Assembly (NCBI GenBank): GCA_021737325.1
Contig: JAIPED010000006.1
Location: 1 to 49,401, forward strand
Length of the DNA: 49,401 nucleotides
DNA from: Deltaproteobacteria bacterium
Lineage (GTDB): Bacteria; Desulfobacterota; Syntrophia; Syntrophales; JAIPED01
Direction of reading: 5' to 3'
The notes beneath the pieces were generated by a model. That model saw only the letters and a program-made list of their open reading frames with translations, was not told where the DNA came from and made no database searches. The translations under genes and the position numbers were made by a program. This document shows positions 35,738-45,651 of this stretch, piece by piece. Within the stretch, counting starts at the first letter, position 1; every line of letters starts with the position of its first letter.

Positions 35738-37816
35738 TTATCTTTTCTGTTCTACGGCAATTCGTGAAAAATCGGCAATGTTGGCAAAAAGACCAAATAT
35801 TTCCGCCAACAATGATTGGCGATTAAAGCGAACCTTTTCATCCTCATCCATAACCATTATTTTTTGAAAGAAATCATCTATCGGAAAGCGCAGTTTAGCC
35901 ATTTCTTCTATCGCTTCCTTGATATTACCCGATATTATCAATGATTCTACCTGCAATTTGACTTCTAGATAGCTTGCATAGAGATTGCTTTCCGCCTCAT
36001 GGACAAAACAAGAAGGATCCACCCTGCCATCAGAAAAATCTTTGATAATGTTCTTCGCCCTTTTGAAAGCAACGGCAAGCGGTTGAAAGTCCTTATTCTG
36101 GCGAAACGCCTCCATTGCCTTGACTTTTTTTGCCGCTAAAAAGATATCATCCATGCCGACAGAACAAACAGCATCAACGATATCGTTGGAATACCCCTGT
36201 GATACCAGCATGTTTTCCAGCCTAGCGCGGAAAAATTCCAGAACCTCTTTCTTCATGGTGGCGGAATCTACTTGCAACTTGTTACCTAATATCAAGATGC
36301 TCCGCTCTATCAGGCTGATAAACGAAAAAGAAAAACCATGCTCAATGACGATATTGATTATGCCCAAAGCCTGCCGACGCATCGCGTATGGATCAGCCGT
36401 TCCCGTTGGTGCCAAACCGACGCCAAAAAAACCCACAATCGTATCTGTTTTGTCGGCAATACTGACAACCGCACCGATAGCGGATGTCGGCAATGGCCCT
36501 CCCGCAACCGTTGGGAAATAGTGTTCATGGATAGCAAGAGCAACCTTGGCACTTTCCCCTTGGCGTAGAGCATATTCCCTCCCCATTATGCCCTGCAACT
36601 CGGGAAACTCGCCTACCATCTGGGTATCAAGATCCGCTTTGGAGAGAAAAGCGGCACGGATGATTGCTTCTACATGATTGGGGGCAACTATATTGCCAAG
36701 ATATTCGGCAAGTGCTTTGAAGCGCTCCATCTTTTCAAAAGATGTCCCCATTTGTGAGTGATAGACAACCTTTTTGAGTCCTTCAACCCGTGATGTAAGA
36801 GGCACTTTTTGATCTTCCTTGAAGAAGAATTCGGCATCTTTAAGACGAGCACGGATAACTTTTTCGTTTCCCTTTCTTACAACCACCGGATCCTTGGCGT
36901 TGGTGTTGGCAATAGTTATAAAATAAGGAAGTATGACACCATTGCTATCAACCACAGGAAAATATCGCTGGTGTGTCATCATCGTTGTTATGAGTACTTC
37001 TCTGGGTAAAAGGAGGTAGTCCGAAGGAAAACTGCCACAAATGGGATAGGGATATTCAACAAGGAAGGCAACTTCCGTCAATAAATCCTGGTTTATCAGC
37101 GCACTGCCACCAACATCACTAGCGATCTTTTGCGCCCCGGCGACGATCATTTCCTTTCTCTCTGACGGAGATACAATGACAAAGGCTTTTCTTAGATTTT
37201 CTTGGTAATCCGCAAAATCGCTAACTGTCAATTTTTCCTGGCTCATGAACCTATGTCCATAGGTTATATTACCACTTCGAATATTCGCCACAGCAAAAGG
37301 AATAACCTCTCCGTCATACAACGCAACTAGCCAGTGAATAGGGCGGGCAAATTTTAAAGCAATGTCCGACCAACGCATTGAACGCTTAAACGGGAGGGAC
37401 TCAATAAGAGCAAGAAGCAATGACGGCAATAGATCCTTGGTAATCCCACCAATAATCCGCTTGCGAGCAACGAAGTACTCGCCCTTTTCCGTTTTAACAA
37501 CTGCTAAATCGGCAATTTCCATTCCTTGCCCCTTGGAAAAACCAAGCAAGGCTCTACTCGGCTTACCATCGGCATCATGGGCTCCTTTTATTGCCGGACC
37601 CACCTTTTCCACCAGTTGATTCTCTTGTCTTTCCGCAACACTCTCGCAGCGCAAACAAAGCCTTCGCGGCGTGGCAAAAGCGGCAATGTTTCCGTGCTTG
37701 ATGGCATTTTCTTTAAACATCCTCTCTGCACCGACTTGTAGCGCCTCAACAGCTTTAGGTAAAAAAGCCGCAGGTAGTTCCTCCACCCCGATTTCTAAAA
37801 GCAGTTCTTTAGCCAT
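35738..37816 (-). CDS. glyS: Glycyl-tRNA synthetase beta subunit
   Basis: The 692-residue beta subunit begins MAKELLLEIGVEELPAAFLPKAVEAL, the strongly conserved family N-terminus. It contains LPFKRSMRWSDIALKFARPIHWLVAL and GREYALRQGESAKVALAIHEHYFPT with an HD-like domain. The C-terminal anticodon-binding region ends near KVRFNRQSLLAEI. The alpha2beta2 enzyme charges tRNA-Gly; the beta subunit recognises the tRNA. The ATG comes directly after the glyQ stop with GGAGGAAGG upstream, so the pair is translationally coupled. Confidence 0.96.
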   Translation of the reverse strand: MAKELLLEIGVEELPAAFLPKAVEALQVGAERMFKENAIKHGNIAAFATPRRLCLRCESVAERQENQLVEKVGPAIKGAHDADGKPSRALLGFSKGQGMEIADLAVVKTEKGEYFVARKRIIGGITKDLLPSLLLALIESLPFKRSMRWSDIALKFARPIHWLVALYDGEVIPFAVANIRSGNITYGHRFMSQEKLTVSDFADYQENLRKAFVIVSPSERKEMIVAGAQKIASDVGGSALINQDLLTEVAFLVEYPYPICGSFPSDYLLLPREVLITTMMTHQRYFPVVDSNGVILPYFITIANTNAKDPVVVRKGNEKVIRARLKDAEFFFKEDQKVPLTSRVEGLKKVVYHSQMGTSFEKMERFKALAEYLGNIVAPNHVEAIIRAAFLSKADLDTQMVGEFPELQGIMGREYALRQGESAKVALAIHEHYFPTVAGGPLPTSAIGAVVSIADKTDTIVGFFGVGLAPTGTADPYAMRRQALGIINIVIEHGFSFSFISLIERSILILGNKLQVDSATMKKEVLEFFRARLENMLVSQGYSNDIVDAVCSVGMDDIFLAAKKVKAMEAFRQNKDFQPLAVAFKRAKNIIKDFSDGRVDPSCFVHEAESNLYASYLEVKLQVESLIISGNIKEAIEEMAKLRFPIDDFFQKIMVMDEDEKVRFNRQSLLAEIFGLFANIADFSRIAVEQKR

Positions 37817-38698
37817 TTACGCCTTCCTCCAAGAGTTCATTAACGGAAAATCCATTTCTTTGCGTTGGGCAATGTATAGTTCCGCGCTCAGCTTCGCCAG
37901 ATTTCTTACTCTGCCGATGTAACTAGTGCGTTCAGCAACACTTATCGCACCGCGAGCGTTAAGCATATTAAAGGTATGTGAACACTTTAAACAGTGGTCA
38001 TATGTTGGCAAAACCAGGCCTTCCCCCGCCATGCGCAAACCTTCTGCCTCATACATATCAAATTGTTTGCGCAACGATTCCACATCGGCAAGTTCAAAAT
38101 TGTATTTTGACCATTCAACCTCACCTTGATGGTGTACATCTCCGTAGGTAACATGCTCATTCCATTGTAGATCATAAACATTATCAACACCTTGTATGTA
38201 CATCGCAATGCGTTCAATACCGTATGTTATCTCCGCACTGATAGGCGATAAATCAATTCCTCCAACCTGTTGAAAATAAGTAAACTGGGTTATCTCCATA
38301 CCGTCCAACCAAACTTCCCAACCCAATCCCCAAGCTCCAACAGTAGGAGACTCCCAGTTATCCTCAACAAAACGAATGTCGTGATCCAAAGGGTCTATCC
38401 CAAAGCTCATTAATGATTTTAAATATAAATCCTGAATGTCCAGCGGAGACGGTTTCATAATTACCTGATACTGGTAATAATGCTGTAATCTGTTGGGATT
38501 TTCTCCGTATCGCCCATCGGTGGGACGCCGTGATGGCTCGACATAGGCAACATTCCATGGTTCAGGACCGAGAACCCGCAAAAAGGTGGCGGGATTAAAA
38601 GTTCCAGCACCAACCTCCAAATCATATGGTTGCTGAATGATACAACCCTGCTGGGACCAATAGTTTTGCAACGCAAAAATCAATTCTTGAAATGTCAC
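37817..38698 (-). CDS. glyQ: Glycyl-tRNA synthetase alpha subunit
   Basis: I set the start at GTG 38696-38698, which follows GGAGG by five bases and gives a 293-residue protein starting at the family's conserved [12 protein letters not shown]. In-frame ATGs at 38728 and 38737 would only add residues before it. Class II synthetase motifs include [49 protein letters not shown] and [11 protein letters not shown]. The alpha subunit holds the adenylation site for glycine and ATP. It sits immediately before glyS. Confidence 0.95.
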   Translation of the reverse strand: MTFQELIFALQNYWSQQGCIIQQPYDLEVGAGTFNPATFLRVLGPEPWNVAYVEPSRRPTDGRYGENPNRLQHYYQYQVIMKPSPLDIQDLYLKSLMSFGIDPLDHDIRFVEDNWESPTVGAWGLGWEVWLDGMEITQFTYFQQVGGIDLSPISAEITYGIERIAMYIQGVDNVYDLQWNEHVTYGDVHHQGEVEWSKYNFELADVESLRKQFDMYEAEGLRMAGEGLVLPTYDHCLKCSHTFNMLNARGAISVAERTSYIGRVRNLAKLSAELYIAQRKEMDFPLMNSWRKA

Positions 38699-38912
38699 CT
38701 TTCCCTCCTTCTCAATCAATTTGCGCATTGCTAACATAACGAGGCGGGTAAAATCAATGTAAGAGCAATCATTCCCAACTTGTTTGAAGGCAAGTTATGC
38801 TCATTGTTCAGGGGAGATGCACGGGTAATTCCATGGATAATAAGGTGAATTGGGTAAAAAGCACAGAGACAAGAACAGTGTCTTTGTTTAAGCGAAGGGA
38901 TAATCCGCTGTA

Positions 38913-39063
38913 GAGACCTTTGCACGACCTATTCGTCCAAGCAGTAACGAAAAAAGGATCTCGTATGCCGGCTAAAATAATTAAAACATTTCAAGCATAT
39001 CTGGATTACCGCTTTCGCGGTAATGACGGTCAAAAACAAGGCAGTGCAGTTGTGCAAGAGTCT
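38913..39063 (+). repeat. MITE-like element, copy 1
   Basis: The element starts GAGACCTTTGCACGAC and ends GTTGTGCAAGAGTCTTC, whose reverse complement matches the start at 11 of the last 14 positions. A perfect internal hairpin (ATTACCGC-tttc-GCGGTAAT, 39006-39025) is flanked by CTGG and GACGG. About 155 bp, no coding capacity. Related copies lie at 42164-42316 and 45419-45592. The best preserved inner block is AAACATTTCAAGCAT followed by CTGGATTACC. The GAGACCTTTGCA ends resemble those of IS5-type elements, which is my recollection and not a search result. Confidence 0.75.
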
Positions 39064-39122
39064 TCTGTAGAGCTACAAACGGCAAACTCTTTTCCCAAAA
39101 AAACAATCACACTGGCAAAAAT

Positions 39123-39158
39123 AAAGCGGGGAGAACCTTCTTACGGCTTCCCCGCTTT
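39123..39158 (-). terminator. groEL terminator
   Basis: Perfect ten-base arms AAAGCGGGGA (39123-39132) and TCCCCGCTTT (39149-39158) enclose a 16-base loop. Read on the minus strand the stem is followed by ATTTTTG. It lies about 27 bases beyond the groEL stop, so it ends the groESL transcript. Confidence 0.85.
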
Positions 39159-39184
39159 GTTGTAGTTCTGGCAATGACGATTTT

Positions 39185-40849
<1,665 letters not shown>

Positions 40850-41143
40850 TTATTTTTTTTCGATAACGCCAAGAATATCATCCTCACGCATTACCAGATA
40901 CTCTTCACCATCAATTTTAATCTCGTTTCCTGCATATTTGCTAAAAAGGACTCGATCACCGACCTTGACATCCAGTTTAATGATCTTACCATCATCGCTA
41001 AACCTTCCCGGTCCTACGGAAACTACCTTTCCCTCCGCTGGTTTTTCTTTGGCGGAATCGGGGATGATTATACCCCCCTTTGTCTTTTCCTCCTCGTTGA
41101 TACGCTGGACAACCACCCTGTCCTGCAAAGGCCTGATTTTCAT
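40850..41143 (-). CDS. groES: Co-chaperonin GroES (Hsp10)
   Basis: The 97-residue protein begins [35 protein letters not shown], with the mobile loop that contacts GroEL in the middle of that segment. It ends with the common [14 protein letters not shown]. GroES caps the GroEL ring. It is the first gene of the groESL operon, and a candidate heat-shock promoter lies 70-100 bases upstream. Confidence 0.97.
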   Translation of the reverse strand: MKIRPLQDRVVVQRINEEEKTKGGIIIPDSAKEKPAEGKVVSVGPGRFSDDGKIIKLDVKVGDRVLFSKYAGNEIKIDGEEYLVMREDDILGVIEKK

Positions 41144-41450
41144 TGTTCCACTACCCCTTTCTATCTTTTTTTATTTAGCGTTTTATCAGTGGTTAACTCA
41201 AAAGCTTAGCTAAAATAGGCATACTTGCCTTCATGTCAAGGCTATTTAGAAAAATTTGCCGTAGCTAACTGAGGGATTCGTTTAGACTGGCATGTTAAAA
41301 AAACCGCCTTGGTGCTCTGCATGGGTGGTGGTGGATATCGCCAATAATCGGTTCTTTATTTAAGGGCTATTGATGATTGAAGCAATTATTATCAGAAAAA
41401 TTTCTGTTATTCTAAGGTAAACTCACATAGAATGCCGAGACTAAACAAGA
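41144..41450. other. Divergent gap between groES and the NusG-like gene
   Basis: This 307-bp gap holds the groESL promoter at 41212-41241 and, on the plus side, the promoter of the NusG-like gene, for which I cannot pick convincing boxes. No CIRCE-type inverted repeat (TTAGCACTC-N9-GAGTGCTAA) is visible. No RNA gene is seen. Confidence 0.6.
41212..41241 (-). promoter_or_regulatory. Sigma-32-like (heat-shock) promoter for groESL
   Basis: On the minus strand CCTTGACA (41234-41241) is followed after 13 bases by GCCTATTTT (41212-41220). This resembles the sigma-32 pattern CTTGAAA-N11-16-CCCCATNT. TTGACA also fits a sigma-70 -35 box, so dual use is possible. The match is by eye. Confidence 0.5.
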
Positions 41451-42005
41451 ATGAAGAGAATCCGTATGCCGGAAAACACTCCTCAGTGGTATGCTCTTTA
41501 TACTCGTTCTCGTCATGAAGGTGTTGTTCATAAAGGATTGGAAGAAAACGGCTTTGAAGTTTTTCTCCCGCTTGTTGAACGCATCCGTAAATGGAAGGAC
41601 AGAAAAAAAAAGGTAAAATTCCCTCTTTTTCCCGGTTACCTCTTTGTCCGAGTAGCTCTTGAACACGAAACAATGATTAAGATATTACAGCAAGTCGGTG
41701 TCGTAAGGTTTTTGGGAATAAAGCCTCTGGAGCCCATGCCTATATCTGAGAGCGAGATTGAATACCTAAAAAAACTGGTAACTGGCTCCTACGAAATTGA
41801 CCCTTATCCCTTCCTCAAGGAGGGGATAAGGGTCCGCGTAAAGCATGGAGCTCTCGCTGGTTTGGAAGGATTTTTGGTGAAAAAAACAGCGAAACATTTG
41901 CTTGTTATTAGTGTTGATGTCTTGCGCGAAGGTGTGGCATTGACAATCGATGCCTCCGATATTGAAGCTATCGGCGAAACATCAAACAAAACGAATGATC
42001 ATTGA
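41451..42005 (+). CDS. NusG/RfaH-family transcription antiterminator (UpxY-like)
   Basis: The 184-residue protein has an NGN domain (WYALYTRSRHEGVVHKGLEENGFEVFLP, FPLFPGYLFVRV; about residues 12-110). A KOW domain follows (EGIRVRVKHGALAGLEGFLV; about 125-180). NusG-family proteins bind RNA polymerase and influence pausing and termination; RfaH/UpxY paralogues act on specific long operons, often polysaccharide or toxin loci. The acidic-basic segment RKWKDRKKKVKFPLFPG is typical of UpxY-type members. The housekeeping nusG normally sits with secE and rplK, none of which is here, so this is a paralogue. The start could also be ATG 41466. The O-antigen cluster lies about 30 kb away. Confidence 0.82.
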   Translation: MKRIRMPENTPQWYALYTRSRHEGVVHKGLEENGFEVFLPLVERIRKWKDRKKKVKFPLFPGYLFVRVALEHETMIKILQQVGVVRFLGIKPLEPMPISESEIEYLKKLVTGSYEIDPYPFLKEGIRVRVKHGALAGLEGFLVKKTAKHLLVISVDVLREGVALTIDASDIEAIGETSNKTNDH

Positions 42006-42435
42006 GCACACACATTAAAAAAATTTTGACTTTGCTTCTGTAGTGGGCTATCTGTCCCCCGACTCCAGCGGCTTTCTTTGGTAAAAAACTCCCCCGTGTC
42101 TGCCTGTTTTAGTTCGCTGTTGTTTTTGTTTGTCTGCGGAGGAAATCACAAACATACCCAGCTAAGATACTTGCACAGAATGCAGGCTCTTGCTTTTCGT
42201 CATCGCTCCCGCGAAAGCAAGGAGCAGGACTACTTAAAGAAAATATTGGGATTATTTTACCACCATAGCGCCATTTTTTGTTATTGGTCTATGAAGCGGG
42301 TAGTGCAAAGGGATTTAATAAACGGCAACCAAGTGTTAATGCCCCCCAAAACAACCTACCTGGCGCCCCGAGTGAGCTTTTATAACCTCCGCCGCGAAGG
42401 CGAAGCGCGAGGAAAATTTCTGAAAGGTATTTGCA
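42006..42435. other. Rho leader region with a degraded MITE copy
   Basis: This 430-bp stretch precedes rho. It contains the third MITE copy (42164-42316) and AAAGG before the rho start. A reading frame from 42078 runs through the repeat, has no recognisable motif and looks spurious. I see no tRNA or other RNA gene. Confidence 0.6.
42164..42316 (-). repeat. MITE-like element, copy 3 (degenerate, reverse orientation)
   Basis: Read against the reverse complement of copy 1, the element aligns over its whole length: AAGATACTTGCACAG for GAAGACTCTTGCACAAC at one end, TTTTCGTCATCGCTCCCGCG for the central hairpin flank, an ATTATTTTACC block, and GTAGTGCAAAGGGA for the other end. The hairpin arms are GCTCC/GGAGC around CGCGAAAGCAA. 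Divergence is clearly greater than between copies 1 and 2. Confidence 0.55.
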
Positions 42436-43689
42436 ATGAACATCGATGAGATTAAACGGCTTCCCATTGGCGAACTACATGAGCTGGGAAAGGGGCTTTC
42501 TGTCAATGGAGGCACCAGCTCAATGCGGAGACAGGATTTAATTTTCGCAATTCTTTCCGCAAGAGCGGATAAAAACGAACCTATTTCGGGCAATGGCATC
42601 TTAGAGGTGCTTCCCGATGGATTCGGCTTTTTAAGAGCTACCGATTATAACTATTTTCCCAGCCCTGACGACATCTATGTCTCACCCTCACAGATTCGCC
42701 GCTTTGGTCTGCGCACTGGCGACGACATTGACGGCGAGGTTAGACCACCAAAGGAAGGGGAAAAATATTTTGCCTTGCTAAAAATAAACTCTGTTAATTC
42801 CAGCCCCCCCGACAATGTAAAAGATAAAATACTATTTGATAACCTGACTCCCCTATATCCCGAAGAAAAGCTGAAGTTAGAATCTGCGGTGGACAATTTT
42901 TCAACACGGGTAATGGATATGTTTACGCCCATTGGCAAGGGGCAAAGAGCATTGATCGTTTCCCCTCCCCGCGCTGGCAAAACCGTTTTACTCCAGGATA
43001 TTGCACATAGCATCACAAAAAATCATAAAGAGGTTTTCTTAATTGTCTTGCTTATTGATGAGCGTCCTGAAGAAGTGACTGATATGCAAAGATCCGTAAA
43101 GGGAGAGGTTATTTCCTCAACATTTGACGAACCGGCAACGAGGCATGTGCAGGTAGCGGAGATGGTAATTGAACGGGCAAAAAGGCTCGTAGAAGGTGGC
43201 AGGGATGTGGTCATTTTGCTTGATAGCATCACCCGTCTGGCACGGGCATACAACACCGTCGTTCCAGCTTCCGGCAAGGTGCTTTCCGGGGGCGTTGATT
43301 CTAACGCCCTGCATCGCCCCAAAAGATTCTTCGGTGCGGCAAGGAATATTGAAGAGGGAGGAAGCCTTACAATAGTCGCCACCGCGCTTATCGATACAGG
43401 AAGCCGTATGGACGAAGTAATTTTTGAAGAGTTTAAAGGGACGGGTAACATGGAATTGCATCTGGATCGTCGTTGCGCTGATAGGAGAGTCTTCCCCGCA
43501 TTTGACCTCATCCGTTCGGGAACCCGCAAAGAGGAGTTGCTAACACCCAAAAACAGCCTCAACCGAGTTTGGATCATGCGCCGAATTCTGCAGGAAATGA
43601 ACACCGTAGAAGCGATGGAATTCATCATTGATAAAATAAAGCGCTCTAAAACTAACCAAGAATTTTTGGATTCGATGAACCAAGGGTAA
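42436..43689 (+). CDS. rho: Transcription termination factor Rho
   Basis: The 417-residue hexameric helicase has an N-terminal three-helix domain and a cold-shock RNA-binding domain with the RNP1-like DGFGFLR (residues 61-67). The RecA-like motor has Walker [12 protein letters not shown], the Walker B-type [17 protein letters not shown] with the R-loop, and [20 protein letters not shown]. Rho terminates untranslated transcripts at rut sites. The length matches bacterial Rho, and no insertion is present. The gene is followed by rpmE. Its close neighbour is a NusG paralogue, a family whose members modulate Rho. Confidence 0.97.
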   Translation: MNIDEIKRLPIGELHELGKGLSVNGGTSSMRRQDLIFAILSARADKNEPISGNGILEVLPDGFGFLRATDYNYFPSPDDIYVSPSQIRRFGLRTGDDIDGEVRPPKEGEKYFALLKINSVNSSPPDNVKDKILFDNLTPLYPEEKLKLESAVDNFSTRVMDMFTPIGKGQRALIVSPPRAGKTVLLQDIAHSITKNHKEVFLIVLLIDERPEEVTDMQRSVKGEVISSTFDEPATRHVQVAEMVIERAKRLVEGGRDVVILLDSITRLARAYNTVVPASGKVLSGGVDSNALHRPKRFFGAARNIEEGGSLTIVATALIDTGSRMDEVIFEEFKGTGNMELHLDRRCADRRVFPAFDLIRSGTRKEELLTPKNSLNRVWIMRRILQEMNTVEAMEFIIDKIKRSKTNQEFLDSMNQG

Positions 43690-43695
43690 GCACAA

Positions 43696-43711
43696 AAATC
43701 GCTTGCGATTT
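43696..43711. other. Hairpin in the rho-rpmE gap
   Basis: AAATCGC-TT-GCGATTT forms a perfect seven-base stem with a two-base loop, and GCCTATAGGC lies just beyond. No T-tract follows, so a terminator is unlikely. It may be part of the rpmE leader. Confidence 0.35.
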
Positions 43712-43772
43712 CCGTAAAAATGCCTATAGGCGAGGCCGCTTTATCAGCACGATTAATGGGAGGAAGAAAGAA

Positions 43773-44003
43773 ATGAAAGAGGGAATTCATCCCGAATACT
43801 ATGAAACGAAAATATCCTGCGCTTGCGGTAATGTAATTGAAACGCACTCGACAAAGAAGGATATCAGGGTGGAAATTTGCTCTAACTGCCACCCCTTTAT
43901 GACGGGAAAACAGAAGATTGTTGATACCGAAGGTCGTGTGGACCGCTTTGTTAAGAAATACGCCGGGCTCAATACCGCTAAGGAAAAAAAGGCGAAGAAG
44001 TAG
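43773..44003 (+). CDS. rpmE: 50S ribosomal protein L31 (zinc type)
   Basis: The 76-residue protein [20 protein letters not shown] has Cys16, Cys18, Cys36 and Cys39. It is thus the C+ (zinc-binding) form of L31, followed by [23 protein letters not shown] lysine-rich tail ends it. GGAGGAAG lies upstream. It sits after rho, a very common arrangement in bacteria. Confidence 0.96.
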   Translation: MKEGIHPEYYETKISCACGNVIETHSTKKDIRVEICSNCHPFMTGKQKIVDTEGRVDRFVKKYAGLNTAKEKKAKK

Positions 44004-44006
44004 TTG

Positions 44007-44090
44007 AGCAAAGACACCCCCGCCGCATAACCACAAAGGTACAACCGTCAAGGTAATAAGTGCTATGGGGTACAGTCTTTGCTTGTTTTT
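44007..44090 (+). terminator. Candidate terminator after rpmE
   Basis: Nine-base arms AGCAAAGAC (44007-44015) and GTCTTTGCT (44075-44083) are followed by TGTTTTTG. Inner CCCC/GGGG (44017-44020, 44067-44070) can extend the stem. The loop is long, about 45-59 bases, so the fold needs testing. Confidence 0.45.
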
Positions 44091-44117
44091 GCCCTTACCT
44101 GCGGTGGAGAAAAACTA

Positions 44118-45269
44118 ATGAAGAATTTTGTTTTTGAAGTTCCTACAAAAATAGTCTTCGGACAATCGACGATTGGTAAAATCGGAGGGGAGATTAAATC
44201 TTCAGGATGCCGCAAGATTTTATTTGTTTATGGAATGGATTCCATTAAAGATAACGGTGTTTATAACAAGGTTGTTGCTTCGTTGCAGGAAGCTTGTGTG
44301 GATTTTACAGATTTTGGCTCTGTCCGTTCCAACCCATTGTTGTCCCGCGTTTATCAAGGGATTGAGGCCGCCCGTAATGAAGGGGTTGACGGAATTTTAG
44401 CAGTCGGCGGCGGCTCGGTTATTGATAGCGCCAAAGCCATTGCCGCAGGTGTGAAAAGCGACTGCGATGTCTGGGATTTTTTTACCTACAAGGCAACGGT
44501 TGAAAGAGCTCTGCCGCTTTTTTGCGTGCTCACAGTCTCCGCGAGTGCTTCCGAAATGAACGGTGCGGCGGTAATAACCAATGAAGATGGCGCGAGGAAG
44601 TTTTCTGTGCGCTCACCCTTGTTGGTACCTAGGGTTTCAATTCTTGATCCTTCTACCCTTTTTACCTTGGCACCATCCTATACCGCCTACAGCGCGGTGG
44701 ATGTGATAACCCACATGCTGGAGGCATACTTCAACAATTCCGAATCTAACAGTATCATCCAAGATGGTTTTGTCCATACGCTCATGAAAACCGTTATCTC
44801 CTCCACAAACACCCTGCTGGATAATCCTTATGACTACAATGCTCGCGCTAATTTCATGTGGTCGGCGACGCTAGGGTTCAATGGCTTAACCAGCGCGGGT
44901 TTAGGACCATTCGGCTTTCCCGCCCACATGATTGAACATTCGCTAAGTGCGCTTTATGATATTGCCCACGGCGCAGGACTGGCAATCGTCTTACCCGCAT
45001 GGATGGAGTATTATTTGGTGGAAAAAGAAAACCGCTATCAACTTCTAGGAAAAGAGGTTTTTGGGGTTGCTTCGGCGCGAAATTGCGTTGATGCGATGAA
45101 GGGCTGGTTTAATGAAATTGGCGCTCCCACAACTTTAAGAGAAGCGAATATACCCTTTGAAGATATCCCCAAAATTGCGGCAAACGCTTATGAACTGGCA
45201 AAAGTATGGGGGCTTAATAAAAACTACACCGCCGATAACATCGCTGCGATTTTGGCGTTAGCCAAATAG
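44118..45269 (+). CDS. Iron-dependent (group III) alcohol dehydrogenase
   Basis: From ATG 44118 (GGAG upstream) the protein is 383 residues. It starts MKNFVFEVPTKIVFGQST and has the NAD-binding GGGSVIDSAKAIAAG. The metal-binding segment VDVITHMLEAYF and the helical half with PAHMIEHSLSALYDIAHGAGLAI follow; the last contains the conserved metal-site histidines. It looks like the NADH-dependent butanol dehydrogenase type, which reduces aldehydes to alcohols. The in-frame ATG at 44079 adds 13 residues not found in the family. No partner pathway gene is adjacent. It ends facing the pepD gene. Confidence 0.88.
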   Translation: MKNFVFEVPTKIVFGQSTIGKIGGEIKSSGCRKILFVYGMDSIKDNGVYNKVVASLQEACVDFTDFGSVRSNPLLSRVYQGIEAARNEGVDGILAVGGGSVIDSAKAIAAGVKSDCDVWDFFTYKATVERALPLFCVLTVSASASEMNGAAVITNEDGARKFSVRSPLLVPRVSILDPSTLFTLAPSYTAYSAVDVITHMLEAYFNNSESNSIIQDGFVHTLMKTVISSTNTLLDNPYDYNARANFMWSATLGFNGLTSAGLGPFGFPAHMIEHSLSALYDIAHGAGLAIVLPAWMEYYLVEKENRYQLLGKEVFGVASARNCVDAMKGWFNEIGAPTTLREANIPFEDIPKIAANAYELAKVWGLNKNYTADNIAAILALAK

Positions 45270-45651
45270 TAGCATATCCTTCCCTAGATAGCATCGTTGC
45301 TTTTTTTGCTTCACCAATCTTGGGACACTTTATAGTCGCGTTGCTTTGGTTATCGCCTTTTGAGGTATAGTCTCCGCGTGTGTCAACCAATGACACTCCC
45401 GATTACAAGTACCCACATGAGACCCTTGCGCAACTCGTTCATCAAACACCAACGAAAGAAAAGGCTCCTCGATTAAAGAAAATAACTGAAACATTTCAAA
45501 CACCTCTGGATTCCCGCTGGAGCCTGCACTCGTGAAAACGGGTGCGGGAATGACGGTCGGAAGCAAAGAGGTACAGTTGTGCAAGAGTCTTCACATACAA
45601 GACGCTTGTACTGCCTCCATTTGAAGCCGCACAACCAGACAGAGCAAAGGG
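45270..45651. other. Convergent gap between the alcohol dehydrogenase and pepD, with a MITE copy
   Basis: The gap of 382 bp holds copy 2 of the MITE (45419-45592). It also has a perfect small stem GTGTCA-ACCAA-TGACAC (45380-45396). No clear terminator is seen, apart from weak AGCA/TGCT followed by TTTTTTT near 45290-45307. No gene. Confidence 0.6.
45419..45592 (+). repeat. MITE-like element, copy 2
   Basis: The start GAGACCCTTGCGCAAC and end GTTGTGCAAGAGTCTTC are inverted repeats matching at 13 of 15 positions. The block GAAACATTTCAAACA followed by CTCTGGATTCCCGC matches copy 1, and GCGGGAATGACGG closes the internal hairpin around a longer loop than in copy 1. About 174 bp. It sits between convergent genes. 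Confidence 0.75.

Larger units (their letters stand above)
38699..39184. other. Gap between groEL and glyQ with one MITE copy and the groEL terminator
   Basis: On the minus strand this 486-bp gap follows groEL and leads into glyQ. It holds the groEL terminator at 39123-39158 and a MITE-like element at 38913-39063. The rest shows no gene. A reading frame on the plus strand is made mostly of the repeat and is not a gene. Confidence 0.7.

Noticed and set aside
38920-39165. Plus-strand reading frame of about 81 codons in the groEL-glyQ gap
   Set aside because: It runs through the MITE copy and contains the repeat-derived LDYRFRGNDG-type translation; no ribosome site or homologous protein pattern.
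42078-42449. Plus-strand frame of 123 codons upstream of rho
   Set aside because: It spans the degraded third MITE copy and overlaps the rho start; composition and motifs do not suggest a protein.
43023-44051. 342-codon minus-strand frame over rho and rpmE
   Set aside because: Antisense to two conserved genes; no recognisable domain.
45330-45584. Minus-strand frame of about 84 codons between the alcohol dehydrogenase and pepD
   Set aside because: It covers the second MITE copy and has no recognisable motif, so it is repeat-derived.
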